A stretch of 64,000 nucleotides of DNA from assembly GCF_006385875.1 (NCBI RefSeq), contig NZ_VFSU01000021.1:62001-126000 (forward strand). The letters are read 5' to 3'. Below are positions 53,449 through 61,505 of this stretch, in pieces. The position numbers were made by a program, and so were the translations under genes. This DNA is from Sandaracinobacter neustonicus (GTDB lineage Bacteria; Pseudomonadota; Alphaproteobacteria; Sphingomonadales; Sphingomonadaceae). Below the pieces are notes generated by a model that saw only the letters and a list, made by a program, of their open reading frames with translations, made no database searches and was not told the origin of the DNA. Position 1 is the stretch's first letter, and each line of letters opens with the position of its first letter.

Positions 53449-54060
53449 ATGGCCTGGACAGACGAGCGCATCGCTCTCTTGAAGCAATATTGGGAAGAAG
53501 GCCGCTCCGCGAGCCAGATCGCGGAGATTCTGGGCGAAGGCCTGTCGCGCAACGCGGTGATCGGCAAGGCGCACCGCCTCGGCCTCGCGTCGCGCCCCTC
53601 TCCGTTGAAGACCGGCGAGGCGAAGGCCGAAAGCAAGGCCCCGAAAGCGGAGGCGAAACCGGCCGCGCCAAAACCGGCGCCACGCCCCGCGCCGCAACCG
53701 GTGGCGGCAGCCCCGGCTCCGCAACCGGCCCCGACCCCCGTTGTCGCCGCTCCGGTGGCCCCGCCCGTGGCTCCGGCCCCGGCGGCGCTGTCCCCGGGCC
53801 TGCAACCAGCCCCCCGCCCGGCAGCGCCGCGCGGCAAGGGGGAGCGTGTGACCCTGCTCGACCTGAACGACCGCATCTGCAAATGGCCGATCGGCCACCC
53901 GGACGAGCCGGATTTCCACTTCTGCGGCAAGCCGGTGAACCCGGGGTTCCCTTATTGCGGGGAGCATTGCCTGGTGGCGTATCAGGCGCAGATGCCGCGC
54001 CGGGATCGGCCGGGTGGGCCGCCGAGGCCGTTCGGGCCGAACTTGCCGCGCCCCCGTTAA
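53449..54060 (+). CDS. gcrA: Cell-cycle regulator GcrA
   Basis: GcrA binds methylated GANTC sites with sigma-70 polymerase and drives S-phase genes in alphaproteobacteria. The DNA-binding start MAWTDERIALLKQYWEEGRSASQIAEILGEGLSRNAVIGKAHRLGL is nearly the consensus. A Pro/Ala-rich linker (about residues 60-130) separates it from the sigma-interacting C-terminal part, which contains ICKWPIGHPDEPDFHFCGKP and PYCGEHCLVAYQ. The long linker makes it 203 residues. I used the ATG at 53449, and the gene is divergent from the ABC permease. Confidence 0.93.
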   Translation: MAWTDERIALLKQYWEEGRSASQIAEILGEGLSRNAVIGKAHRLGLASRPSPLKTGEAKAESKAPKAEAKPAAPKPAPRPAPQPVAAAPAPQPAPTPVVAAPVAPPVAPAPAALSPGLQPAPRPAAPRGKGERVTLLDLNDRICKWPIGHPDEPDFHFCGKPVNPGFPYCGEHCLVAYQAQMPRRDRPGGPPRPFGPNLPRPR

Positions 54061-54165
54061 CGCAAGGCGTCAACGGGGTAGCCGGCTGTGATTAAGGCGA
54101 AGCCTTAACTCGCAGACTCGGCGAAAGCGCGGCCGGCTGAGTCGGGGGTCTCTACCCCCGGCCAG

Positions 54166-54556
54166 TCCGACGAGTCCGGCTTTGCCGGACCCTTTCTTTT
54201 CTCTTTTCCCCAGCCGGACTCGCGCGACTTGTCGCGCGGCCGGCCTATCCGCGCGCGCCAACGCCGGGGGAGCCTCCAACAACTCCAACAGCTCCTACAC
54301 CCAAGCCGTTGATGTTGCAGTGTTGGATGATGTTCCACGTGGAACAACCGATGTGGTTATCCGGTGTTCCGGGTGGACGGGTCAGCGTTTGATCTCGGGC
54401 GCGGCCGCTGGCGAAGCCAGCGAGTCCGCTAGCGGCGAATCCCGTAGCCACGGGCCGCAGGCATGACCGCGCGCCCGAGCCTGCGCAGGAAACTTAGGCG
54501 AAGCGCCTAGCGTTTGAGGGGGCCAAGAAAAGTCCGGCAAAGCCGGATTCGTCGGA
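54166..54556. repeat. Inverted-repeat frame around the parS-like site
   Basis: The 25-base arms at 54166-54190 and 54532-54556 are inverse copies with one mismatch; each arm also contains a small internal hairpin (TCCGGC-TTT-GCCGGA). Their midpoint is within about 25 bases of the parS-like palindrome. The 678-base region between gcrA and amtB has no convincing gene; it is very GC-rich and holds several other short GC hairpins. Confidence 0.75.
54331..54346. promoter_or_regulatory. parS-like site (ParB-binding palindrome)
   Basis: TGTTCCACGTGGAACA is a perfect 16-bp palindrome that fits the ParB consensus TGTTnCACGTGnAACA. ParB nucleates on such sites, usually close to the replication origin, and spreads along DNA to segregate chromosomes. 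parA, parB, dnaA or gidA/gidB are not in the window, so origin proximity is unproven. Confidence 0.75.
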
Positions 54557-54647
54557 CGGGTTCGTCGGACAAGCCCTCCGCCCCGCCGTCCGGGCCCGCG
54601 GCGAGTCGAGAGTTTGCGCTTTGCGCAAATCTTCGCCGCCTTCGGCC

Positions 54648-54681
54648 AAAAAAATCCCCCCGGTGTTACCACCGGGGGGAG
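54648..54681 (-). terminator. Rho-independent terminator of glnK-amtB
   Basis: On the minus strand a hairpin CCCCCCGGT-GGTA-ACACCGGGGGG (read 5' to 3', 54680 down to ~54656) is followed by ATTTTTTT. It begins about 58 bases after the amtB stop. Confidence 0.9.
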
Positions 54682-54738
54682 GTTGGTTCCTTGGGGAGGA
54701 AATCATGGGCTGCGCCGGTTCACCCGGCGTCGCCGAAC

Positions 54739-56169
54739 TCAGTAATTATAGGCACGCTCGCCATGCTCGCCGAGGTCGAGGCCTTCGCGCTCCACCTCTT
54801 CACTCACACGCAGCCCCGTCAGGGCCTTGGCGATGTAGAAGGCAATCGCAGCGCCGACCGCCGACCAGACGATGGCAACCGCCACAGACTTCAGCTGGAT
54901 CCACACTTGCGGCCACAGGGTGTAGTCGTCCCCGGCAGGCCCGCCCAGCACCGTCAGCATGGTGAAGGCCGTGCCGATGGAGCCGATGATGCCGCCGATG
55001 CCGTGGATTCCGAACACGTCCAGCGAGTCGTCCAGGCCCAGCTTCAGCTTCACCTTCATCACAAAGATGCAGCAGGCGATGGCCGCAATCGCGCCCAGCA
55101 GGATCGCACCGAACGGGCCGGAGTTGCCGGCAGCCGGAGTCACCGCCACAAGGCCGGCGATCGCACCGGAGCAGGCACCCAGCAGCGAGCCGGAGTGGCC
55201 GAGCAGCTTCTCGGTCAGCATCCAGAACAGCACACCGGCAGCTGTCGCGGTGAAGGTGTTGATGAGCGCCAGACCGGCCGAGCCATTGGCTTCCAGCGCG
55301 GAACCCGCGTTGAAGCCGAACCAGCCAACCCACAGCAGGCCGGTGCCGATCAGCGTCATCGTCAGCGAGTGCGGGGCGATCAGTTCCTTCTGATAGCCGA
55401 TCCGCTTGCCGAGAATGATCGCACCAACCAGAGCCGAGACACCCGCGTTGATGTGCACCACGGTGCCGCCCGCGAAGTCCAGCGCGCCCCAGCCGAAGAT
55501 CAGGCCGGTGGAGGCGTCGTCACCGCCCGCATACCACACCATGTGCGCGATCGGGTAATAGACGATGGTCAGCCAGACGAGGGCGAACACCATGAGAGCG
55601 GAGAATTTCATCCGCTCCACAAGGCCACCGACGACCAGCGCCACGGTGATGGCGGAGAAGGTCATCTGGAAGGCGATGAAGACGAATTCCGGAATGACGA
55701 CACCATCGGTGAAGGTGGCGACGTTGGAATCGGCCGTCAGGCCCGACAGGAAGAATTTGCCGCTGGAGATGAACTGGTTGGCGTCTCCGCCGAAGGCCAG
55801 ACCATAGCCATAGATGACCCACATGATCATCGCGAGGCTGGCCACGCCGATGATCTGCGTCAGCACCGAGGCCATGTTCTTGGTGCGGACAAGGCCGCCA
55901 TAGAACAGGGCGAGGCCGGGGACGATCATCATCATCACCAGCACGGTGGCGACCATCATCCAGGCGGTGTCGCCCTTGTTGGGAACGGGATCGGCAGCCG
56001 CCGTTTCAGCCACTGCAGCTGCAACCGGCGCGGCCACTTCGGCGGCCACGGTTGCAGCTTCGGTGGCGACAGCCGCCGCTTCCTGCGCGAACGCGGGATG
56101 TGCCGTGGCAATGCCCGCAATCCCCAGGCCCAGGGCGATCTTGCCCCAGGGCAGGTGTCGCAATTCCAT
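54739..56169 (-). CDS. amtB: Ammonium transporter
   Basis: An inner-membrane ammonium channel of 476 residues with a signal peptide-like start (MELRHLPWGKIALGLGIAGIATAHPAFAQ). An Ala/Val/Glu-rich segment precedes the first core helix, WMMVATVLVMMMIVPGLALFYGGLVR. The family signature DFAGGTVVHINAGVSALVGAI includes the pore His, and HSLTMTLIGTGLLWVGWFGFN and DVFGIHGIGGIIGSIGTA have the other conserved His. Start ATG at 56169 has AAGGAGGGG upstream. It is co-transcribed with glnK, whose stop lies 62 bases before. Confidence 0.95.
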   Translation of the reverse strand: MELRHLPWGKIALGLGIAGIATAHPAFAQEAAAVATEAATVAAEVAAPVAAAVAETAAADPVPNKGDTAWMMVATVLVMMMIVPGLALFYGGLVRTKNMASVLTQIIGVASLAMIMWVIYGYGLAFGGDANQFISSGKFFLSGLTADSNVATFTDGVVIPEFVFIAFQMTFSAITVALVVGGLVERMKFSALMVFALVWLTIVYYPIAHMVWYAGGDDASTGLIFGWGALDFAGGTVVHINAGVSALVGAIILGKRIGYQKELIAPHSLTMTLIGTGLLWVGWFGFNAGSALEANGSAGLALINTFTATAAGVLFWMLTEKLLGHSGSLLGACSGAIAGLVAVTPAAGNSGPFGAILLGAIAAIACCIFVMKVKLKLGLDDSLDVFGIHGIGGIIGSIGTAFTMLTVLGGPAGDDYTLWPQVWIQLKSVAVAIVWSAVGAAIAFYIAKALTGLRVSEEVEREGLDLGEHGERAYNY

Positions 56170-56231
56170 ATGAGACCCCTCCTTGAACAGGCCGGGCTTG
56201 CTGCCCGCCTTGAATATCGAGCCCGGCCGCA

Positions 56232-56570
56232 TCAAAGCGCCGACTCGTTGGTTTCGCCGGTGCGGATCCGAACCGTTCCCGCCACGTCGAAGATGAAAAT
56301 CTTGCCGTCGCCGATGGCACCGGTGTGCGCCGCCTGCTGGATGGCCTCGACAACGCGCGGAGCCAGCTCCGTCGGCACTGCCGCCTCGATCTTCACCTTC
56401 GGCACCAGGTTGGTGGTGTATTCGGCTCCCCGATAGATTTCGGTCTGGCCCTTCTGGCGCCCGAAACCCTTCACTTCAGTCACGGTCATTCCCGAAACGC
56501 CCAGCGCCGTCAGCGCTTCACGGACATCGTCGAGCTTGAACGGCTTGATCACGGCCACGATGAATTTCAC
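56232..56570 (-). CDS. glnK: Nitrogen regulatory PII protein
   Basis: A trimeric PII signal protein of 112 residues that blocks AmtB when nitrogen is plentiful. The T-loop GRQKGQTEIYRGAEYTTNLVPKVK contains the uridylylated Tyr51, and the C-terminal GDGKIFIFDVAGTVRIRTGE is the second PII signature. First gene of the glnK-amtB operon, read from a sigma-54-like promoter 61 bases upstream. Confidence 0.95.
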   Translation of the reverse strand: MKFIVAVIKPFKLDDVREALTALGVSGMTVTEVKGFGRQKGQTEIYRGAEYTTNLVPKVKIEAAVPTELAPRVVEAIQQAAHTGAIGDGKIFIFDVAGTVRIRTGETNESAL

Positions 56571-56630
56571 AGCTGCCGAACCCCCTCTTTCTGACTGGCG
56601 AACGCAAATGCGCCCGCAGCAGGGGTCCCA

Positions 56631-56646
56631 TGCACATCCCGTGCCA
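56631..56646 (-). promoter_or_regulatory. Sigma-54-type promoter of glnK-amtB
   Basis: On the minus strand the sequence TGGCACGGGATGTGCA matches the sigma-54 consensus TGGCACG-N4-TTGCA at all but one position, with the invariant GG and GC at correct spacing. The expected start of transcription is ~56619, about 48 bases before the glnK ATG. Upstream, near 56665-56685, GCATTGGGTGC could be half of an NtrC enhancer site, which is a weak call. Confidence 0.8.
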
Positions 56647-56739
56647 AGTGATTGTCACATTGAGTCGCACCCAATGCAGACTTTCAATTGCCCAAAATCG
56701 CGGCAAGCCGCTCCGGGCAAATTGCCTGATGCCTGATTT

Positions 56740-58149
56740 TCAGGCAGTTCCGCCGACGGTGAGCCCTTCTACCAACAAAGTCGGCTGCCCCACGCCCGCA
56801 GGCACCGATTGCCCGCCCTTGCCGCAGGTGCCGATGCCTTCGTCCAGCGCCATGTCGTTGCCGATGGCCGCGATCTTCTGCATCACCTCCGGGCCATTGC
56901 CGATCAGCGTTGCGCCTTTCACCGGCGCGCCGATTTTCCCATCCTCCACCAGATAGGCCTCGGTGCAGCTGAACACGAATTTGCCGGAGACGATATCCAC
57001 CTGCCCGCCGCCGAAGCTTTTGGCATACAGACCCTTCTTCACGCTTCGCAGGATTTCGCCGGGGTCTTCGGACCCCGCCGCCATGAAGGTGTTGGTCATG
57101 CGCGGCATCGGCGGATGGCGGAAGCTTTCCCGCCGCCCGTTGCCCGTCGCCGCCACGCCCATCAGCCGGGCGTTCATGCGATCCTGCATGTAACCGCGCA
57201 GATAACCGTCCTCGATCAGCACCGTGCGCTCGGTGGGCGTGCCTTCATCGTCCACGCTCAGCGAACCGCGCCGGTCCGGCAGGGTGCCGTCGTCGATCAC
57301 CGTCACGCCGGGGCTGGCAACCCGTTCGCCCACGCGGCCGGAAAAGGCCGAACTGCCCTTGCGGTTGAAATCGCCTTCCAGCCCATGGCCCACCGCCTCA
57401 TGCAGCAGGATTCCGGGCCAGCCCGGCCCCAGCACCACCGGCATCACGCCAGCCGGCGCGGGCACGCTCTCCAGATTGGTCAGCGCCTGCGCCAGCGCGA
57501 GGTCGATCGCGCGTTCCCATTCGCCTTCCTGAAACAGCCGGTCATACAGCTGCCGCCCGCCAAAGCCCCAGCTGCCGGATTCGCGCCGCCCGTCCTTCTC
57601 GGCGACGATCCCCACATTCAGCCGCACCAGCGGCCGCACATCCTTCACCCGCACGCCATCGGCGCGGATGATCTCCACATGGCTCCAGCTGGCCGCGAGG
57701 CTCGCCGTCACCTGCGCCACGCGCGGGTCTTTCGCGCGCGCCACCGCGTCGATCCGCTCCAGCAGCTTCACCTTCTCCGCAAACGGCACCGCCGATAACG
57801 GATCGGCATCGGTATACAGCCGCCGATTGGTGCCGCGCGGCGCATCCGCTGCGGCGACGCCACCATGGCCGGACTTCACCACCGCCACCGTCTCCGCCGC
57901 GCGCCGGATCGCCGCCGCCGAAATCTCGTTCGCATGGGCATAGGCGCTCACCTCGCCCACCACGCCGCGCAAGCCGAAGCCCCGGCTCTGATCGAAACTC
58001 GCCGACTTCAGCCGCCCGTCGTCAAACGCGAAACTCTCGGACGTGGCGACCTGCAGATACAGCTCGCCATCCTCCATCCCGTCGAGCGCCTGCTTCGTCA
58101 GGCGCTCAGCCTCGTGCGGATCGAGTTCGGTGTAGAGAAGCGTGTCCAT
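56740..58149 (-). CDS. tldD: Metalloprotease TldD
   Basis: TldD with TldE/PmbA degrades or matures small peptides in the cytoplasm. The zinc-binding HEAVGHGLEGD (HExxxH type) and the conserved GSSAFSGRVGERVASPGVTVIDDGTLPDRRGS stretch are clear, followed by YMQDRMNARLMGVAATGNGRRESFRHPPMPRMTNTF. At 469 residues it is full length. The ATG at 58149 is used; the frame continues upstream through repeat DNA. pmbA is not in the window. The 170 bases between its stop and glnK hold the glnK promoter. Confidence 0.95.
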   Translation of the reverse strand: MDTLLYTELDPHEAERLTKQALDGMEDGELYLQVATSESFAFDDGRLKSASFDQSRGFGLRGVVGEVSAYAHANEISAAAIRRAAETVAVVKSGHGGVAAADAPRGTNRRLYTDADPLSAVPFAEKVKLLERIDAVARAKDPRVAQVTASLAASWSHVEIIRADGVRVKDVRPLVRLNVGIVAEKDGRRESGSWGFGGRQLYDRLFQEGEWERAIDLALAQALTNLESVPAPAGVMPVVLGPGWPGILLHEAVGHGLEGDFNRKGSSAFSGRVGERVASPGVTVIDDGTLPDRRGSLSVDDEGTPTERTVLIEDGYLRGYMQDRMNARLMGVAATGNGRRESFRHPPMPRMTNTFMAAGSEDPGEILRSVKKGLYAKSFGGGQVDIVSGKFVFSCTEAYLVEDGKIGAPVKGATLIGNGPEVMQKIAAIGNDMALDEGIGTCGKGGQSVPAGVGQPTLLVEGLTVGGTA

Positions 58150-58204
58150 GGGGCGGAGATAGGGGGTTCGGGGGGAAAGGCCAATGGGGGTGGTGGGGCT
58201 GACG

Positions 58205-58545
58205 TTGGAGGCCTCCGGCGGCCCAGGCTCTGCCCGGGACCCGGCAGGGGCGTGACGCCGCTCGCACCCCCTTAGTTTTTCTGAGCCCCTCTCCTTCAGG
58301 GGAGGGGTTGGGGTGGGGGCCATCGGCTTGGCGCTAGGTTGGGGGTTTATGGCCTGCGGCGCTTTTTGTTGTGCGTGTTTTGCCGTTGTGGATCAGGCCC
58401 GGCGGTGACACCCCCTCTCGTACTCTCCCCCTTGCAGGGGGAGAGGGCTGCGGTGCGCCGCAGGCAATCGAAGTGGATCACGCGCGCGGCGCTGGAGTTT
58501 GGGCACGACGTAAATTTTGAGGGTGCAGGGAAATCATTTCCTTGG
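58205..58545. repeat. Intergenic mosaic repeat, copy J
   Basis: Upstream of tldD lie a CCCAGGCTCTGCCCGGG hairpin, a 21-nt hairpin with the same decayed right arm as copy I (58244-58265), the AGGGGAGGGGTTGGGGTGGG module, a short MITE-like unit, a 21-nt hairpin with three changed end bases (58525-58545) and a CCAAGGGC/GCCCTTGG hairpin. No gene is seen. Confidence 0.88.
58349..58468. mobile_element. MITE-like unit, copy J (120 bp)
   Basis: Ends ATGGCCTGCGGCGCT and TGCGCCGCAGGCAAT. The interior matches copy C: a CTCCCCCTTGCAGGGGGAG hairpin but no REP-like pair. Confidence 0.55.
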
Positions 58546-58601
58546 CACGGGTTCCAAGGGCAAAGCCCTTGGCCGCCGGAAGCCGGAGCCTTCCAGAGCG
58601 C

Positions 58602-58790
58602 TTAGTGGTGATCCCCCCCGCCGTCGCCTTCCAGTACGAAGCGGCGGTCGCAGTAGGGGCAGTCGGCGAAGTTGCGCTCGTCGATTTGCAGCCAGATGCG
58701 TGGGTGGCCCAGTGCGCCTTCGTCGCCGTCGCAGGCCACGCGGCGGCTGTGGACGGTGCGGGTTTCGGGCGGGGGCGGGGCGGTGACCAT
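58602..58790 (-). CDS. Small zinc-finger domain protein (zf-CHCC type)
   Basis: A 62-residue protein with the conserved CDGDEGALGHPRIWLQIDE and CPYCDRRFVLEG, giving the Cys-His-Cys-Cys metal site of the zf-CHCC family related to the complex I accessory subunit NDUFS6. It ends in a His/Asp-rich tail (GDGGGDHH). The ATG at 58790 is preferred over a longer frame. The function in bacteria is unknown; it is divergent from the TonB-dependent receptor. Confidence 0.82.
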   Translation of the reverse strand: MVTAPPPPETRTVHSRRVACDGDEGALGHPRIWLQIDERNFADCPYCDRRFVLEGDGGGDHH

Positions 58791-58880
58791 GGCTTTGCCT
58801 GTAACGGCTTCGGGTGCCCGCGAAAAGGGGGGAGACGCGTGTGGGGCAGGCGTGGCCGGGCTGCCACACCCCGGCGGCGT

Positions 58881-58919
58881 CACCGCAGTGCAACACGGGT
58901 GACACCGCACTGCAACATG
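58881..58919. promoter_or_regulatory. Two 17-bp direct repeats upstream of the TonB receptor
   Basis: CACCGCAGTGCAACACG (58881-58897) is followed after five bases by CACCGCACTGCAACATG (58903-58919), which differs at two positions. The 22-base period places both on the same face of the DNA, and the second ends 55 bases before the receptor ATG. This looks like a tandem operator between two divergent genes, but the binding protein is unknown. Confidence 0.5.
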
Positions 58920-58974
58920 ACGGGCGCAGGGCCGCCCCCAACCTTACCAATCCCCGTTTGCGGAGCCTCTCCTC

Positions 58975-61290
58975 ATGAAAAGCCTGTTCCTTCTGGCCGC
59001 CTCCACCATCGCCTTTGTCCCCGCCGTTGCGCAGGAGGCTGCCTCTGTCGATCTGGGCGAGGACATCATCGTCACGGCGCAGAAGCGCGACCAGAAGCTG
59101 GTGGATGTGCCGGTGAACGTGACGGCATGGTCTGGTGAGCAGATGCAGCGTCTGGGCGTGAGCCAGTTCAACGAGCTGTCGGCGTTCGTGCCGGGCCTGA
59201 ACATTCAGGAGCAATCGGCGAACAATCCGGGCTTCGTGATCCGGGGGATCACCTCGGATTCCGGTTCCGCTCAGGAAGCGGCGCGGGTGACGATCTATTA
59301 CAACGGCGTGGACGTCAGCCGGTCGCGCGGGTCTTACTTCGACCTGTTCGATATCCAGCGCGTGGAAGTGGTGAAGGGCCCGCAGGCGACTTTGTTCGGC
59401 ACGGCGGCGGCGGTGGGGGCTGTCAGCGTGATCAGCAACCCGGTCGCCGACCATTTCGAGGCGGATGCGCGGGTGGCGCTGGGCAATTTCAACCAGCGGC
59501 AGATTTCCGGCATGTTGAACGTCGGCAACGAGGTTGTGGGCGCGCGGATCGCCTTTGCGTGGAAGAAGCGCGACGGCGTGGTGGAAAATATCGCCGGGGA
59601 GACGCCCAACGGCACCACCGAGCAGGACGATCTGAACGGGCAGGATCAGCGCGGGGTGCGCATCTCGCTGAAGTTCGATCCCGAAGGGCCGATCCGCACC
59701 GACCTGATCTACACCTATGATGGGCAGCGCAACCCCGGCACCTCGTTCAAATCCGGCACGCTGCCGCCTTATGGCGGCACCACCTCGCCCTACACCTTCG
59801 CCGAACTGGGCGGTTCGCCGGTGGCGGCCAGCGTGTTCGAGCATGACAAGCTGGGCCTGTGGCGCGACGTGCATGATGTGAACTTCACCGCGCGTTATCA
59901 GCCCGACGGCAGCGCCTGGTCCACCGTGCACATCTTCGGCTATCGCAAGTTCGACAGCTATGAAGTGTTCGACGCCGATGGCTCTGGCGCATGGTTCCTG
60001 GAATTCGCCGAGGATTCGAAGGGCGAGCAGTTGAGCCACGAAAGCCGGGTGAATTATGACGGCGGCCGCCTCCGCGCCTTTGCCGGCTTCAACTGGTTCT
60101 GGGAAACCGGCACGCAGGAAGTGCCGTTCAGCACCGAGGAAGGCACTTATCTACAGTGTGTGACGGCGCTTTCGGAACAACTTCCCGATCTAATTCCGGG
60201 GCTGGGCTGCGTGAACCCGGCGGGCGTGGTGACGGCGGCGCAGACGACGTCGCTGCTGACGGGCGGGCTGCTGAAGCAGATCCCCTACAGCTCCACCTTC
60301 CGCAACGGCGGCACCTTTGAGACGATCTCCCTGTTCGCCGATGTGAGCTTTGACGCGACGGACTGGCTGGAGCTGACGGCGGGCGGGCGGTATTTGTGGG
60401 AGGATCGCACCTCCACCTATTTCGCCTATCAGCCCAATTCGGTGCTGAGCCGTGCGCCGCTGCTGCCGTTCGCGGGCACCGGCGGGCAGACCTTCAGCGC
60501 CAGCGGCAGCAACAAGGCGTTCCTGCCGCGCTTCAACGCGCTGATCCGCATGACCGACGGCGTGAACGGCTATGTCACCGTGTCCAAGGGCCGCCGCAGC
60601 CCGGTGATCCAGCTGAACGCGAAAAACACCACGAGCGGGCCTGTCGCCGATCGTACCGACGTGCCCGCCGAAACGGTGTGGAACTACGAAGGCGGGGTGA
60701 AGGCCAGCACCGGCCTGTTCAGCGGCAGCCTGGGCGTGTTTTACCAGACTTACGAGAACTTCCAGGTCACCATCATCGAGAATGGCCAGTCGGTTTCGCG
60801 CAACGCCGGTTCGGCGAAGAATGTGGGCGTGGAAGGCGAAGCCAATGTGCGACCGATGAAGGGCCTGCTGATCTTCGGCAACTTCGGCTGGATCAACAGC
60901 AAGATCGACGACAAGCCGGAAAACGGCATCTTCGCCGGCAACCGCTTCCGCCTGCAACCCGAATGGCAGGCCGCCGGCGGCATCGACGCGCGCTTGCCCA
61001 TGGGCGGCGACATGGAGGCCTTCATCACCCCCACCGTCACCTATCGCTCGAAAATCTATTTCGAAGTGCCCAACAAGGAGGCGATTTCCGAACGGCCCGT
61101 CACGCTGGTGAACCTGCGGGCGGGCTTCACCGGCAAGGATGGCCGCTGGCAGGTGGCGGGCTTCGTTTCGAACCTGTTGGACAAGGATTATATCATCGAC
61201 GCGGGCAACACCGGCGGCGCGTTCGGAACCGCCACCTTCATCCGCGGCAATCCGCGGCTGGGCGGGGTGGAGTTCTCCACCCGCTTCTGA
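58975..61290 (+). CDS. TonB-dependent outer-membrane receptor
   Basis: A 771-residue receptor with a signal peptide (MKSLFLLAASTIAFVPAVAQ). A TonB box-like DIIVTAQKRDQ precedes the plug domain (VPVNVTAWSGEQMQRLG... RGITSDSG... YYNGVDVSRSRGSYFDLFDIQRVEVVKGPQATLFG). The rest is a 22-strand beta-barrel ending GGVEFSTRF with terminal Phe. The plug motif matches the iron-siderophore/oligosaccharide-type receptors common in sphingomonads, but the ligand is not assignable. Tandem direct repeats lie upstream. Confidence 0.93.
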   Translation: MKSLFLLAASTIAFVPAVAQEAASVDLGEDIIVTAQKRDQKLVDVPVNVTAWSGEQMQRLGVSQFNELSAFVPGLNIQEQSANNPGFVIRGITSDSGSAQEAARVTIYYNGVDVSRSRGSYFDLFDIQRVEVVKGPQATLFGTAAAVGAVSVISNPVADHFEADARVALGNFNQRQISGMLNVGNEVVGARIAFAWKKRDGVVENIAGETPNGTTEQDDLNGQDQRGVRISLKFDPEGPIRTDLIYTYDGQRNPGTSFKSGTLPPYGGTTSPYTFAELGGSPVAASVFEHDKLGLWRDVHDVNFTARYQPDGSAWSTVHIFGYRKFDSYEVFDADGSGAWFLEFAEDSKGEQLSHESRVNYDGGRLRAFAGFNWFWETGTQEVPFSTEEGTYLQCVTALSEQLPDLIPGLGCVNPAGVVTAAQTTSLLTGGLLKQIPYSSTFRNGGTFETISLFADVSFDATDWLELTAGGRYLWEDRTSTYFAYQPNSVLSRAPLLPFAGTGGQTFSASGSNKAFLPRFNALIRMTDGVNGYVTVSKGRRSPVIQLNAKNTTSGPVADRTDVPAETVWNYEGGVKASTGLFSGSLGVFYQTYENFQVTIIENGQSVSRNAGSAKNVGVEGEANVRPMKGLLIFGNFGWINSKIDDKPENGIFAGNRFRLQPEWQAAGGIDARLPMGGDMEAFITPTVTYRSKIYFEVPNKEAISERPVTLVNLRAGFTGKDGRWQVAGFVSNLLDKDYIIDAGNTGGAFGTATFIRGNPRLGGVEFSTRF

Positions 61291-61505
61291 TCCTGCGTGG
61301 AAATCATCCCCGCCACCTGCAGTTCGTCGAGCCGGTTATGGCGTTCGTCGAAGCAGGTGGCGACGGACGAAACTGAACCGCTATCGGTCGAGCCGCGAAG
61401 GACAGGCGAAACAGCCTCCTGCAAAAGGGACACATGGTGCTGCCGGGGCCGGTCATCCCCCCTCTCGACCGGGTTCGGCAGCACCCCCCGAACAGGAGAA
61501 TCCCG

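Noticed and set aside
54514-56436. A 640-residue plus-strand frame opposite amtB and glnK
   Set aside because: Antisense shadow, His/Arg/Gly-rich, no domain, and it would remove the terminator and operon that are plainly present.
56665-56685. An NtrC enhancer pair upstream of the glnK promoter
   Set aside because: Only one imperfect half resembles the consensus, too weak to annotate as a site.
2261-58545. The intergenic repeats as a CRISPR array
   Set aside because: Copies are kilobases apart, differ in length, have no regular spacers, and no cas genes lie in the window.
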